Both the position numbers and the translations under genes were made by a program. From the NCBI GenBank assembly GCA_018667355.1, contig JABIVC010000016.1, positions 1 through 64,000 on the forward strand: a stretch of DNA of 64,000 nucleotides, written 5' to 3'. This DNA comes from Gammaproteobacteria bacterium. GTDB lineage: Bacteria > Pseudomonadota > Gammaproteobacteria > GCA-002705445 > GCA-002716945. This document shows, one piece after another, positions 28,803 to 37,568 of the stretch. The number at the start of each line of letters is the position of its first letter. Position 1 is the first letter of the stretch. The notes under the pieces were generated by a model. The model was not told the DNA's origin. It did no database searches and saw only the letters and a program-made list of their open reading frames with translations.

Positions 28803-29774
28803 TCAAACAACTTTATTTGGTAAATCAGTTCCTGCAAAAAAAGCTAGCGTATTATCGATAGCTGTATTTCCCATTGCTAATCTAGTTTCAATAGTTGCAC
28901 TCCCTAAATGTGGGAATGATACTACGTTCTCCATTGTTTTAAGTTCATTTGGAAGATTAGGTTCTGTTTCAAAAACATCCAAACCAGCTCCTGCAATTTC
29001 CTTATTGACTAAGGCCTGAACTAAAGCTTTTTCATCTATTATGTCGCCACGTGCTGTATTAATAACAAAAGCTGTGTTTTTCATCATTTTGAACCTCTCT
29101 TCATTCATTAGATGAAAAGTTTCTTTAGTTGCTGGACAGTTAATTGAAACAAAGTCACTTTCTTTACATATATCTTCAATAGTATCAAGCTTAGTTGCAT
29201 TAAAACTTTTTGTTACATCTGCAGGTATATCATATGGGTCCCAATATAATATTTCCATATCAAAACCAAAATGTGCTCTTTTAGCTACAGCTTGGCCAAT
29301 TCTTCCAAAGCCAATGATTCCCAGCTTTTTACCAGTTACTTTTGTACCAAGCAAATGCGTAGGCCTCCAACCTGTCCAATTCTCGGCTCTGAGCTCCCTT
29401 TCTCCTTCACCAACTCTTCTTGCAGCCATTAATAAAAGTGACATCGCTATGTCTGCTGTACAATCTGTAAGGACACTAGGCGTATTAGATACTGTAATAC
29501 CCAACTCTTTAGCTTTAGCAATATCAATATGATTAAAACCAACGCCAAAATTCCCAATCATATTTGCTCTTCTATTTTCAACTGATAAAACATCAGATGT
29601 AATTTTATCTGTAACAGTAGGCATGAGGACATCACAATTTTGAAGAGCTGACTTCAACTCATCTGCAGTAAAGGGTTTGTCTGATTCATTTAAAGTAACA
29701 TCGAATAGTTCCTTTAATCTATCCTCATTATCTTTTGGCCATTTTCTAGTAACAATTGCAACCGGTTTAGTCAT
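28803..29774 (-). CDS. hydroxypyruvate/glyoxylate reductase (D-2-hydroxyacid dehydrogenase)
   Basis: The enzyme reduces hydroxypyruvate to D-glycerate, and probably glyoxylate to glycolate. The 323-aa protein has the Rossmann motif GIIGFGRIGQAVAKRA, then a DP at the cofactor-specificity strand. Catalytic Arg is in INTARGDIID, Glu in AGLDVFETEP, and His in FPHLGSATIE. A strong AGGAG lies before the ATG, overlapping the end of sgaA 2 bp upstream. Context (SgaA before it, glycerate kinase after it) favours hydroxypyruvate as substrate. Confidence 0.93.
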   Translation of the reverse strand: MTKPVAIVTRKWPKDNEDRLKELFDVTLNESDKPFTADELKSALQNCDVLMPTVTDKITSDVLSVENRRANMIGNFGVGFNHIDIAKAKELGITVSNTPSVLTDCTADIAMSLLLMAARRVGEGERELRAENWTGWRPTHLLGTKVTGKKLGIIGFGRIGQAVAKRAHFGFDMEILYWDPYDIPADVTKSFNATKLDTIEDICKESDFVSINCPATKETFHLMNEERFKMMKNTAFVINTARGDIIDEKALVQALVNKEIAGAGLDVFETEPNLPNELKTMENVVSFPHLGSATIETRLAMGNTAIDNTLAFFAGTDLPNKVV

Positions 29775-29776
29775 TA

Positions 29777-30955
29777 TTATTCTCCTGATGGATTATCGAG
29801 CCAGTATTTAGACGCTGCTGCAATACCACTTCCTAATTCCACTTTAATCCCATTAGACATCATTGCCATTTCAGCACCAGCAATTGCACTACATAGCATT
29901 AGTTCGTTTAAATCACCTAGGTGACCAATTCTAAATACTTTTCCTGCTACTTTCGCAAGTCCTGCACCAAGTGCTAAGTTATAAGTATTGAAAGCAGTAC
30001 TTATTACTGGTACAGCATCTGCACCTTCTGGAACAACTATGGCGCTAACTGTATCTGAATACCATTTTTCTTCTTTAGCGCACAACTGCATACCCCATCC
30101 ATCCAATATAGCTCGTCTTGTTCCTTCAGCTAAACGATGGTGTCTTTTCCAAACATTTTCAAGCCCTTCATTAAGTAACATATCAAGAGCTACTCTCATG
30201 CCTCTTAATAAATTAACAGGTGGAGTGTAAGGAGTATATCCAGTCTCTAATTTTGCAATCATATCCTGAACATCAAAATAGCATGTTGGGTAAGTAGAAG
30301 ATTTCATAGCTTCTAGTGCTTTTGGGCTAACACCTAAAACACCTAAACCCGCTGGTAGCATTAAGCCTTTTTGAGACCCACTAACTACACAGTCAACTCC
30401 CCAGTCATCCATTCTAAATTCATAACTAGCTACAGAACTTACTCCATCTACCATTAACAGAGCAGGATGATTTAAATCATCTAGTACTTTTCTTATTGCT
30501 AGAACATCACTTTTAACTCCTGTAGCAGTTTCATTCTGACAAACCAAAACAGCTTTTATCTTATGACCTTTATCCTTTGATAGTTCTCTATGATAACTTT
30601 CTGGATTAGCTCCAGTTCCCCATTCTTCTTCCATAGTAATCGCATTAAATTGTAATCTTTTACACATATCTAGCCACAACATACTAAATTGACCAAAGCT
30701 CGCACCTAGAACAGAATCTCCTATATTGAGTGTGCTTTGTAGAGCAGCTTCCCAGCAACCAGTTCCAGAGGAAGGGAAAAAAACGACTTTTCCTTTTTCT
30801 GTAAGAACAATCTTCTTAAGATCTTCTACTAGCGGTGCAATTAAACCTGGGATGGTTGGATTTCTATGATCTTCCATAGGACAATGAATTGCTTGTTGAA
30901 CTGCAGCCGGAACGTTTGATGGTCCTGGCACGTATAAATGATGATTTCCTGACAT
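29777..30955 (-). CDS. sgaA: serine-glyoxylate aminotransferase
   Basis: SgaA transfers the amino group of serine to glyoxylate, giving hydroxypyruvate and glycine. It is a core step of the serine cycle and of photorespiratory salvage. The 392-aa PLP enzyme has HLYVPGPSNVP, FPSSGTGCWEAAL, VDGVSSVASYEF and the PLP lysine in SGSQKGLMLPAGL. The start has an AAGGA site. Codons are visibly richer in G/C than neighbours such as gckA, as expected of a highly expressed gene. Confidence 0.94.
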   Translation of the reverse strand: MSGNHHLYVPGPSNVPAAVQQAIHCPMEDHRNPTIPGLIAPLVEDLKKIVLTEKGKVVFFPSSGTGCWEAALQSTLNIGDSVLGASFGQFSMLWLDMCKRLQFNAITMEEEWGTGANPESYHRELSKDKGHKIKAVLVCQNETATGVKSDVLAIRKVLDDLNHPALLMVDGVSSVASYEFRMDDWGVDCVVSGSQKGLMLPAGLGVLGVSPKALEAMKSSTYPTCYFDVQDMIAKLETGYTPYTPPVNLLRGMRVALDMLLNEGLENVWKRHHRLAEGTRRAILDGWGMQLCAKEEKWYSDTVSAIVVPEGADAVPVISTAFNTYNLALGAGLAKVAGKVFRIGHLGDLNELMLCSAIAGAEMAMMSNGIKVELGSGIAAASKYWLDNPSGE

Positions 30956-31017
30956 GTGCTTTTTCCTTTTTAGTAATTAAAATGAATTAACTTATAAATT
31001 TAATTTCATATAGTATG

Positions 31018-31029
31018 CCACAATTGTGG
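31018..31029. promoter_or_regulatory. perfect 12-bp palindrome CCACAATTGTGG, possible operator
   Basis: It sits in the 116-bp divergent region between sgaA and the TSUP gene. A TATAAT follows at 31041-31046 on the plus strand, where a regulator bound at the palindrome would touch the TSUP promoter. No match to a named regulator is claimed. Confidence 0.35.
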
Positions 31030-31071
31030 ATATTTTAAACTATAATATATGACTTTTAGGAAGCTATGCTA

Positions 31072-31860
31072 ATGAGTATATATTGGTTATATCTAATCAC
31101 TGGAGCAATTGGAGGCTTCATTGGTGGTCTTTTGGGGCTAGGCGGAGGCATAATCTTTGTGCCTTTTCTATTCTTTATATTTAGTTTATATGACTTACAT
31201 CCAAGCCATGTAATGCAAAGCGCAGTCTGCACGTCATTAGTATGTGTAATTCTTTCAAGCTTATCTGCGGCAATTAAACATAATAAAAATAAATTAATTA
31301 ATTGGCGGCTAGTTAAGATAATGTTGCCCGGGTTAATATTGGGCTCAATTATTGGTGTCTCTGTAATCACAATATTAACTAGTGATGTTATAAAATTATA
31401 TTATGGGATACTTTTAATAATTATCTCTATATATCTGATAAATGAAAAAGAGAAAAATAATTATCATACAAATAGAGAGCATAAACATATAAATATATTT
31501 TCTTTTATCACAGGTTTTATTAGTAATATATTAGGTATTGGCGGTGGCACTCTGACAACACCATATTTTAAATTTAATGGTGAATCCATGAAGACGAGTA
31601 TAGCAACAGCAGCAGCTTGCGGTGTGCCAATAGCCTTATTAGGGATATTAGGAGTTTTGGTTATATCAACAATCTTCCCAATATTTGGAAAAACAGTCTT
31701 AGATTTTATTGACTTTCATGCTTTCTTTCTTATCTCAGTATCCACTCTCATATTTTCTTATATAGGAGCTGGAGTTACATATAAAACAAATACACAAATA
31801 TTGAAAAAGATATTTTGCATGACTCTTTTTCTAGTTGGGATAACAATACTTATCTACTGA
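31072..31860 (+). CDS. TSUP-family permease (TauE/SafE)
   Basis: This family exports sulfite, sulfoacetate or other organic anions. The protein has about eight hydrophobic helices and the duplicated signature GGFIGGLLGLGGGIIFVPFL (N-half) and GFISNILGIGGGTLTTPYF (C-half). Two in-frame ATGs exist, at 31066 and 31072. The second is better spaced from AGGA, so I use it (262 aa). It overlaps the convergent ubiI-like gene by 30 bp. The substrate is unknown, and being divergent from the glyoxylate operon does not settle it. Confidence 0.9.
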   Translation: MSIYWLYLITGAIGGFIGGLLGLGGGIIFVPFLFFIFSLYDLHPSHVMQSAVCTSLVCVILSSLSAAIKHNKNKLINWRLVKIMLPGLILGSIIGVSVITILTSDVIKLYYGILLIIISIYLINEKEKNNYHTNREHKHINIFSFITGFISNILGIGGGTLTTPYFKFNGESMKTSIATAAACGVPIALLGILGVLVISTIFPIFGKTVLDFIDFHAFFLISVSTLIFSYIGAGVTYKTNTQILKKIFCMTLFLVGITILIY

Positions 31861-33030
31861 TGTTCTTTTCAACACATCAATTCCAGTTGCAGACTCAATA
31901 GCTTTAATTTTCAAATACTTACTTTTGTTAAATATTCTTAATGATTGTGTTTTCAGATAATTAGGGATTAAGTTATCAGAGTAAAACTTTTTAAGAAAAT
32001 TAATTGCATTATAAGTCTTACTATTTTCTAAGATGCAAGAACTATTAAAGTTTTCTAAGACCTGATTCAAGTTATGATTATCAGAACTCATCTTTAAAAA
32101 TGAGTTTTCTAGCAAGTAAATATCTTGTATACCCATATTTAACCCGAGACCAGCCATAGGATGAACAGAGTGAGCTGCACCGCCTATAACTAATATATTA
32201 TTCGTTACATAAGATTCAACATGAAAACCAGACAATGGAAAAATAACTCTATCTGAAATACTTTTGATAGATCCAACCTTCTCTGAGAGATGACTATTTA
32301 AAACAGAGATAATATTTTTATCATCCTCATTTTTTAGATCGTCTAAAATATCATTGTTCACTGACCATATTAAATTATATTTATTCTGTGTAATTGGTAA
32401 TAACCCCAGAATCTGTCCATCCAAGAATTTTTGATAAGCAATATTAGAAACAGTGTTACCCTCGAGATGTAAATCTATTACCAAAGCATGTTGATTATAC
32501 TCAATGGACTTTTTATTTAACTCAAGAGAATTCAGCAAGAAGTCTATGCTATTATCTGATTTTATAATAAGATTCAAATTGATAGTTTTATCATCAGAAA
32601 GTGTAACTTTATGGCAATTATCATTGTAACTAATACTATTTATATCTGAGTCATCAATAATTTCAATATTATTTATTGCAGATAACTTTGCTGTCAAACT
32701 ATTAATAATTAAATCCTCTTTTATGATATATCCTAAGCTATCATATGAAATAGATGATGACTCAAATTTAACCTCCTCACCCATATTATCAGACCATGTT
32801 ATAATTTTATTATAGGGCCTGGATGTACTAATCATAATGTCATCCCAAATACCCATCTTCATGAAAAAATATTTTGATAAAAGATTAATAGAAAAATGTC
32901 TATTTATTTTGGATTCGCGATATTTTTTTTTACTATTCCTAACTAAATAAACATTTTCATATATATTAGATAAACTTATAGCAGAGAGCATTCCAATAAT
33001 GCCATCACCAATGATTAGTGAATTTTTCAT
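31831..33030 (-). CDS. ubiI: FAD-dependent ubiquinone hydroxylase, UbiI/VisC-like
   Basis: This is a UbiH/COQ6-family monooxygenase, probably the ring C5 hydroxylase. The 399-aa protein has a dinucleotide fold at the N-terminus (IIGDGIIGMLSAISLS) and the second FAD motif as GGAAHSVHPMAGLGLNMGI. The usual Asp of GDAAH is Gly here. It lies downstream of ubiH with a 4-bp overlap, in the place of visC in the ygfB-pepP-ubiH-visC order. Sequence is quite diverged, so the exact hydroxylation position is inferred from synteny. Confidence 0.8.
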   Translation of the reverse strand: MKNSLIIGDGIIGMLSAISLSNIYENVYLVRNSKKKYRESKINRHFSINLLSKYFFMKMGIWDDIMISTSRPYNKIITWSDNMGEEVKFESSSISYDSLGYIIKEDLIINSLTAKLSAINNIEIIDDSDINSISYNDNCHKVTLSDDKTINLNLIIKSDNSIDFLLNSLELNKKSIEYNQHALVIDLHLEGNTVSNIAYQKFLDGQILGLLPITQNKYNLIWSVNNDILDDLKNEDDKNIISVLNSHLSEKVGSIKSISDRVIFPLSGFHVESYVTNNILVIGGAAHSVHPMAGLGLNMGIQDIYLLENSFLKMSSDNHNLNQVLENFNSSCILENSKTYNAINFLKKFYSDNLIPNYLKTQSLRIFNKSKYLKIKAIESATGIDVLKRTSVDKYCYPN

Positions 33031-34217
33031 GAATCAGTACCAATATTAAGATAAGGATAATTATCAATGCCTAATATATTCTTCAAAAAGTTATTTTTCA
33101 TAACCTGAGATGATTTAATTGAATTCATTACAAAAAAACTTAACAGTTTAGATGGAAATTTATCTCCACCTAAGACATTTATTGCTAAATCAATGTTATT
33201 AAAAACAGAGTCACGCGATTCAGCAATTGCAGTAACTAAACCTTCAATATCTAGCTTTCCATTAACTAAATGATTAATTAGAGATTCAATATTACTAACA
33301 GCTAAGTTAAATCCCTGTGCTCCAACAGGGTGCAAAAGCTGCGAAGAATTACCTAATAACAATATATTGTCCTTAGATATTTCTTTAGATCTAGATGTTA
33401 TGAGGTCGTATTGACTGACTAATTTTAAGGTAGAAATCTCATTAGCATAATCTTTAAAAATATCTTTAATTAAATCAATGTTAATCTTATTCTTATCATT
33501 AAAGAAAACTGGGATATCTTTTTTATTAATTGTTAGTATAAAATTGATTTTATTATCTCCATATGGAATACCAGCAAAAATACCATATTTATTAAAAACC
33601 TGTATGGCATGAAATTTTTTAAATGATGCTGTGGAGTTGAATATAAAAGAAGTCTGAGCATAATCTATCACTAAAGATTGTATATTTAATTCATTTTTTA
33701 TTTTTGAACTAATTCCATCTGAAACTATTAAGTACTTAGCCTTAAGCGTCAACCCAGAAGATAGTTCCCCGGTCAATTTATAATTATTATCGTGATTCAT
33801 TTTAAACTTACTTATGGAATCTTGATCATATATTTTTATGTTAGGTTGTTTTTTTATTTGATTCAAAAATTCTTGAAGTAAGTTTCTTCTATCAATCACA
33901 TATCCCAAATCATTTAAATAAATATCTTTTGCATTAAATGAGAGTCTATTTAGACTATGATAGCTTTTAATATTGAGATTTCTAATCGGATACGTATAAG
34001 ATTGTATTTTATCCCATAGACCAAAACTTTTAAGTGCTAAATAGGATTTATAATTTAATGATAATGGAGAATAATTGTCAAATGATGGAATATTTTTAAT
34101 CTCATTTTTTTCAACCAAACAGCAGTTTAGGCCTAATTTAGCAAGTTGGATTGTTACTAAACAACCAACAAGACCTGCTCCACTTATAACAAAATCAAAT
34201 TCTTGATTATTAGTCAT
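33027..34217 (-). CDS. ubiH: ubiquinone biosynthesis hydroxylase UbiH
   Basis: UbiH hydroxylates the ubiquinone ring using FAD and O2. The 396-aa protein has FVISGAGLVGCLVTIQLAKLG for FAD-ADP binding and LLGNSSQLLHPVGAQGFNLAV. The latter matches the UbiH form GNAAQTLHPIAGQGFN, with two substitutions. It is flanked by pepP (8-bp overlap) and the ubiI-like gene (4-bp overlap), as in E. coli. With Coq7 at 40.8 kb it gives three O2-dependent hydroxylases in one window. Confidence 0.88.
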   Translation of the reverse strand: MTNNQEFDFVISGAGLVGCLVTIQLAKLGLNCCLVEKNEIKNIPSFDNYSPLSLNYKSYLALKSFGLWDKIQSYTYPIRNLNIKSYHSLNRLSFNAKDIYLNDLGYVIDRRNLLQEFLNQIKKQPNIKIYDQDSISKFKMNHDNNYKLTGELSSGLTLKAKYLIVSDGISSKIKNELNIQSLVIDYAQTSFIFNSTASFKKFHAIQVFNKYGIFAGIPYGDNKINFILTINKKDIPVFFNDKNKINIDLIKDIFKDYANEISTLKLVSQYDLITSRSKEISKDNILLLGNSSQLLHPVGAQGFNLAVSNIESLINHLVNGKLDIEGLVTAIAESRDSVFNNIDLAINVLGGDKFPSKLLSFFVMNSIKSSQVMKNNFLKNILGIDNYPYLNIGTDS

Positions 34218-35523
34218 TATTATATCTCATTAGATTTTCTATTTCATCCGAAGATTTTGGAACCTTGGATGTTAGGACTTCTGGGCCATTCTTTGTGACT
34301 AAAATATCATCTTCAATTCTTATTCCAATATCATGAAATTTTTTACTTATGGAGTTATCAGCTCTTATATAAAGACCTGGTTCTACAGTAAAAATCATTC
34401 CCGGTTTAAGTTTTACTGGTTTTTTATCTTCCTTATATTCCGATGGATCATGAACATCAAGACCTAGCCAGTGGCCGGTGTTATGCATATAATATTTTTT
34501 ATAGAGCTGATCTTTCATTGCTTCTTTGTAAGGTTTGCTAATCAAGCCTATCTTAATGAGCCCTCTGCAGATTACCTTAACTGCTATTGTATGAATATCC
34601 TGTAAAGTATTTCCGACAATACAGGCCTCTATAGCTTTTTCTTGAGCATCAAGAACAAGGTTATAAATTAATTTTTGCTCTTTTGTAAACTTACCATTAA
34701 TAGGGATAGTTCTAGTTATATCAGATGCATAATTTTTATATTCACAAGCAGCGTCAGTTAGCAAAAGTTGACCATTCTTGAGAGTTGATGAATTATCTAT
34801 GTAATGTAAAATACAAGCATTTTTGCCAGAAGCAACGATGGATGTATATGCCTCTGTTGCATTATTAGTATTAAAATTATAAAGTAAAACTGCTTCTAAT
34901 TCTCTCTCCGTTAACCCTGGCTTGCACTTCTTTATCATCTCAATATGAGCTTGTGCAGATATTTTACCTGCTGCACGTATAAGGCCAATTTCTTCTTTAT
35001 CTTTTATTAGCCTAAGTTTATGTAGTATTTTTTTTAATGAAAAGAATTCAGAAGGGAGCTCTGCTCCTGATCTATATTTTTTTTCAAGTTTACTGAGAGA
35101 CTTATTATAGATTAGTTTATTTATAGAATTCTCATCCCAATCATGATAAATGGTTTTATTGTTTTCAAGGTAAAGCTTAAGATGTTTCTCAAAATCACAT
35201 AAATAGTCACACTTATCAAAACCATATAATTTTTTAACCTTAGAAGAAGTAGCAAGCTTACCAGTCCATATTTCATCATGTATATTTGGTTTTTTTGTAA
35301 AGAAATGTGTTGTTAAAGTCTTATCTTCCTTTAAGATTATAAGTAATCCAGATGGCTTGTCATAACCAGTTAAGTAATAAAAATTACTGCATTGTCGATA
35401 TCTAAAAGTAGAGTCGTTATTTCTATATTTTTCCTGAGCAGCCTCAATCAGAACCATTGAGTTATTCTTCATTAGGTCAAATAATTTTTTTCTTCTTTTT
35501 TTATACATAATATTTTTAATCAT
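34210..35523 (-). CDS. pepP: Xaa-Pro aminopeptidase (aminopeptidase P)
   Basis: PepP removes N-terminal residues preceding proline. The 437-aa protein has the N-terminal creatinase-like domain and the dimetal pita-bread fold. Metal ligands are visible in LLTDAACEYKNYASDITRT (two Asp), HNTGHWLGLDVHD (His), FTVEPGLYI (Glu) and GIRIEDDILV (Glu). ATG at 35523 overlaps ygfB by 8 bp; a second ATG at 35508 is also possible. Confidence 0.95.
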   Translation of the reverse strand: MIKNIMYKKRRKKLFDLMKNNSMVLIEAAQEKYRNNDSTFRYRQCSNFYYLTGYDKPSGLLIILKEDKTLTTHFFTKKPNIHDEIWTGKLATSSKVKKLYGFDKCDYLCDFEKHLKLYLENNKTIYHDWDENSINKLIYNKSLSKLEKKYRSGAELPSEFFSLKKILHKLRLIKDKEEIGLIRAAGKISAQAHIEMIKKCKPGLTERELEAVLLYNFNTNNATEAYTSIVASGKNACILHYIDNSSTLKNGQLLLTDAACEYKNYASDITRTIPINGKFTKEQKLIYNLVLDAQEKAIEACIVGNTLQDIHTIAVKVICRGLIKIGLISKPYKEAMKDQLYKKYYMHNTGHWLGLDVHDPSEYKEDKKPVKLKPGMIFTVEPGLYIRADNSISKKFHDIGIRIEDDILVTKNGPEVLTSKVPKSSDEIENLMRYNND

Positions 35524-36055
35524 CAGCAGTAGTATCTTCTAAAGATGTTATATAAATATGATTCACGGCAGATACCACATAAGAACTAATCTCAATATAA
35601 TATTCATTAGTTTCTTCATTATCATTAATAGCATAATTCTGCCCAACTTTGCTAATTTCTGTTAAATCATGAATAATCTCCTGATAATCAAGTGTGTTTT
35701 TTAATAATTTATGCTGAATGAGATAATTAATACTTAGCAAGAAACTATTAGACCATTCACCCAATGCTATTAGCCTCTCCTGTACTGACTCCTGTACTGA
35801 AAAAGGAAAAAATAGTGATTCATTTCCAACGGTTTGTTTTATGAGCATAATATTATCTACAACTATCTTATAATCTGACATTTTTTTATTTAATTCTTGC
35901 TTATTAGAAAAGAATGTCTCTAATGCAGGAAAATAGGTGTCTACGGGCTGATTACTGGCTGCGAAACCAGTTAAGTAACCAAAAACTTCATTGATAGAAA
36001 AAGGGCTTTCTATATCTGATAAAAATTTTTTTAACTGTTTTTCTAATATATCCAT
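35516..36055 (-). CDS. ygfB: YgfB/YecA-family (UPF0149) protein
   Basis: The biochemical role of this family is not settled; in Pseudomonas it affects regulation of AmpDh3. The 179-aa acidic helical protein has the family opening SPFSINEVFGYLTGFAAS and the block ALGEWSNSFLLSINY. Its location, upstream of pepP-ubiH-ubiI and divergent from the zapA genes, is the conserved position of ygfB. The start is ATG. Confidence 0.88.
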   Translation of the reverse strand: MDILEKQLKKFLSDIESPFSINEVFGYLTGFAASNQPVDTYFPALETFFSNKQELNKKMSDYKIVVDNIMLIKQTVGNESLFFPFSVQESVQERLIALGEWSNSFLLSINYLIQHKLLKNTLDYQEIIHDLTEISKVGQNYAINDNEETNEYYIEISSYVVSAVNHIYITSLEDTTADD

Positions 36056-36141
36056 TGTTTCTTGCCAATTAGTTAGCTAGATTAATTATTATAGAAACAT
36101 TATAATATATGTCTGTAAATAAATGATTTTAAAATAACATT

Positions 36142-36348
36142 ATGTCGAAATTAAGCCAACAACTAGAAAGTCTAAAATTATCCATCAATAGTATTAAGGA
36201 TAAGATGCAGAAGATCAAAATAGAGAATGCCCTTTTGCTTAAGCAACAAACTGGACTGGTGGCAGAAAAATCAGAACTTATAAAAAAGAATGAATTGGCA
36301 AGAGAAGAAATTGAGGCCATATTAGAGAGAATTAGGAATATAGAGTAG
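36142..36348 (+). CDS. small coiled-coil protein (TIGR02449-like), upstream of zapA
   Basis: A 68-aa protein that is almost one continuous coiled coil, with leucines and isoleucines at heptad positions (LSQQLESLKLSINSIKDKM). A gene of this kind precedes zapA in many gammaproteobacteria and is listed, from memory, as TIGR02449. A ZapB-like structural role in division is plausible but inferred. It begins 86 bp from ygfB on the opposite strand and is followed by zapA after 2 bp. Confidence 0.82.
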   Translation: MSKLSQQLESLKLSINSIKDKMQKIKIENALLLKQQTGLVAEKSELIKKNELAREEIEAILERIRNIE

Positions 36349-36350
36349 TT

Positions 36351-36641
36351 ATGGAACAAGAGCAAATAACAGTAATAATCCAAGAACAAGAATATAAGAT
36401 TAAATGTGAACCAGCTCAGGTTGAATTATTACAAAAATCAGCCATGCATTTAGATATGAAAATGAGTGAAATTAAAACATTATCACCAAACATGGCTAAA
36501 GATAAAGTAGCAATCATGACAGCATTGAATATTGTTAGTAAATATTTAGGTCAAGAGGATCAAATAAAAGAATATTCTAATGCGTGTGATGATATAAGTA
36601 TGATGACTAATTCATTAAATGAATTTGGAACAGATAAATGA
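36351..36641 (+). CDS. zapA: cell division protein ZapA
   Basis: ZapA bundles FtsZ filaments at the Z ring. The 96-aa protein has ITVIIQEQEYKIKCEPAQ in the N-terminal head and AKDKVAIMTALNIVSKYL in the long helix, both family features. It sits after the coiled-coil gene and divergent from ygfB, the usual location. In E. coli zapA is followed by 6S RNA and ygfA; here an EVE-domain gene overlaps it by 4 bp instead, and I see no 6S-like sequence. Confidence 0.92.
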   Translation: MEQEQITVIIQEQEYKIKCEPAQVELLQKSAMHLDMKMSEIKTLSPNMAKDKVAIMTALNIVSKYLGQEDQIKEYSNACDDISMMTNSLNEFGTDK

Positions 36642-37096
36642 AGTACTGGCTCATGAAAAATGAACCGGACGACTATAACATAGATAATCTCAAAAAAGAC
36701 AAAATAGAACCATGGGATGGTATCAGAAATTATCAAGTTAGGAACATGATAAGAGATGATATGTGCATCGGCGATATTGCTTTTTTTTACCACTCAAACT
36801 GCGAGATTCCTGGAATATATGGAATTATGACTATAAATTCTAAACCATATCCAGACAGTACAGCATTCGACAAAAAAGCAAAATACTATGACAAAAAAAG
36901 TAACAAAGAAAAGCCAACATGGTTAATGGTTGATGTTAAATATAAGAGAAAATTACGGGCAGCAATAACACTAAAAGAATTAAAAAGTAAAAAAGAATTA
37001 TCAAGCATGAGAGTTGTTCAGAAAGGTAATAGATTATCAATTACAGAAGTAAATAAAAAAGAATGGGACTATATTTTGTCTCTAGAAAAAAAATAA
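36638..37096 (+). CDS. EVE-domain protein
   Basis: EVE domains are PUA-like folds that bind modified bases in DNA or RNA. The 152-aa protein is a stand-alone EVE of the thymocyte nuclear protein 1 type: YWLMKNEPDDYNIDNL, WDGIRNYQVRNMIRDDM and GDIAFFYHSNCEIPGIYGIM are diagnostic. It overlaps zapA by an ATGA. No modification-dependent nuclease gene is nearby, so a defence role is not indicated. Confidence 0.93.
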   Translation: MKYWLMKNEPDDYNIDNLKKDKIEPWDGIRNYQVRNMIRDDMCIGDIAFFYHSNCEIPGIYGIMTINSKPYPDSTAFDKKAKYYDKKSNKEKPTWLMVDVKYKRKLRAAITLKELKSKKELSSMRVVQKGNRLSITEVNKKEWDYILSLEKK

Positions 37097-37181
37097 TTGA
37101 TAAAAAAGATTAATAAAACAAAAAATATCCAAAAAAAGATAAAAAAATTGTATTTTTTTTAAAAAAAACATCGAAAAAAAC

Positions 37182-37210
37182 TTGTAATATGATTTTTATG
37201 TAAATAAACT
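37182..37210 (+). promoter_or_regulatory. candidate promoter of the H1-like gene
   Basis: TTGTAA, a 17-bp spacer and TAAACT lie 35 bp before the ATG, in a strongly A/T-rich stretch (37120-37180) that could act as an UP element. A CGGAGG ribosome binding site follows. The -10 match is only four of six. Confidence 0.35.
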
Positions 37211-37244
37211 AAAAATAACCACCAACACTGCGGAGGAAACAGTC

Positions 37245-37568
37245 ATGGTAGCAAAGAAAAAAGCAAAGGTTGCTAAAAGGAAAACTAAAGTAACAAAAAA
37301 GAAAGCATCTAAGAAAAAAGTTGCTAAGAGAAAAAAAGTTACAACAACTCGTAAGAAAGCAGCTAAGAAGAAAGTTGCTAAAAAGAAGAAGAAAGTAACT
37401 AAAAAGAAGAAGAAAGTAACTAAGAGAAAAGTTGCTAAAAAGAAAAAGAAAGTAACTAAAAAGAAGAAGAAAGTAGCTAAGAAAAAAGTTGCTAAGAAAA
37501 AGAAGAAAGTAACTAAGAGAAAAGTTGCTAAAAAGAAGAAAAAAGCTACGAAGCGTAAGAAAAGATAA
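37245..37568 (+). CDS. histone H1-like lysine-repeat protein (AlgP-type)
   Basis: A 107-aa protein made almost only of Lys, Arg, Val, Ala and Thr, in repeats of the type KKKVTKRKVAKKK. Bacterial proteins of this kind (histone H1-like, AlgP C-terminal type) bind DNA non-specifically through charge. It has a strong GGAGG site 8 bp before the ATG and its own terminator, so it is probably a monocistronic, well-expressed gene. No globular domain is present. The opposite-strand ORF over the same bases is a shadow. Confidence 0.9.
   Translation: MVAKKKAKVAKRKTKVTKKKASKKKVAKRKKVTTTRKKAAKKKVAKKKKKVTKKKKKVTKRKVAKKKKKVTKKKKKVAKKKVAKKKKKVTKRKVAKKKKKATKRKKR
37250..37562 (+). repeat. imperfect tandem repeats inside the H1-like gene
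   Basis: Units such as AAAGTTGCTAAAAAG and AAGAAGAAAGTAACTAAA recur through the gene in phase with the codons. They alternate blocks coding VAKKK and VTKKK or VTKRK. Such tracts are prone to in-frame gain or loss of units. Confidence 0.85.

Noticed and set aside
36638-37096. EVE gene as part of a modification-dependent restriction system
   Set aside because: No McrB-like GTPase, HNH or PD-(D/E)XK gene is near; the neighbours are zapA and the H1-like gene.
37250-37562. Tandem repeats as a possible CRISPR array
   Set aside because: The units are in-phase codon repeats without unique spacers, inside a coding gene with a clear start and stop.
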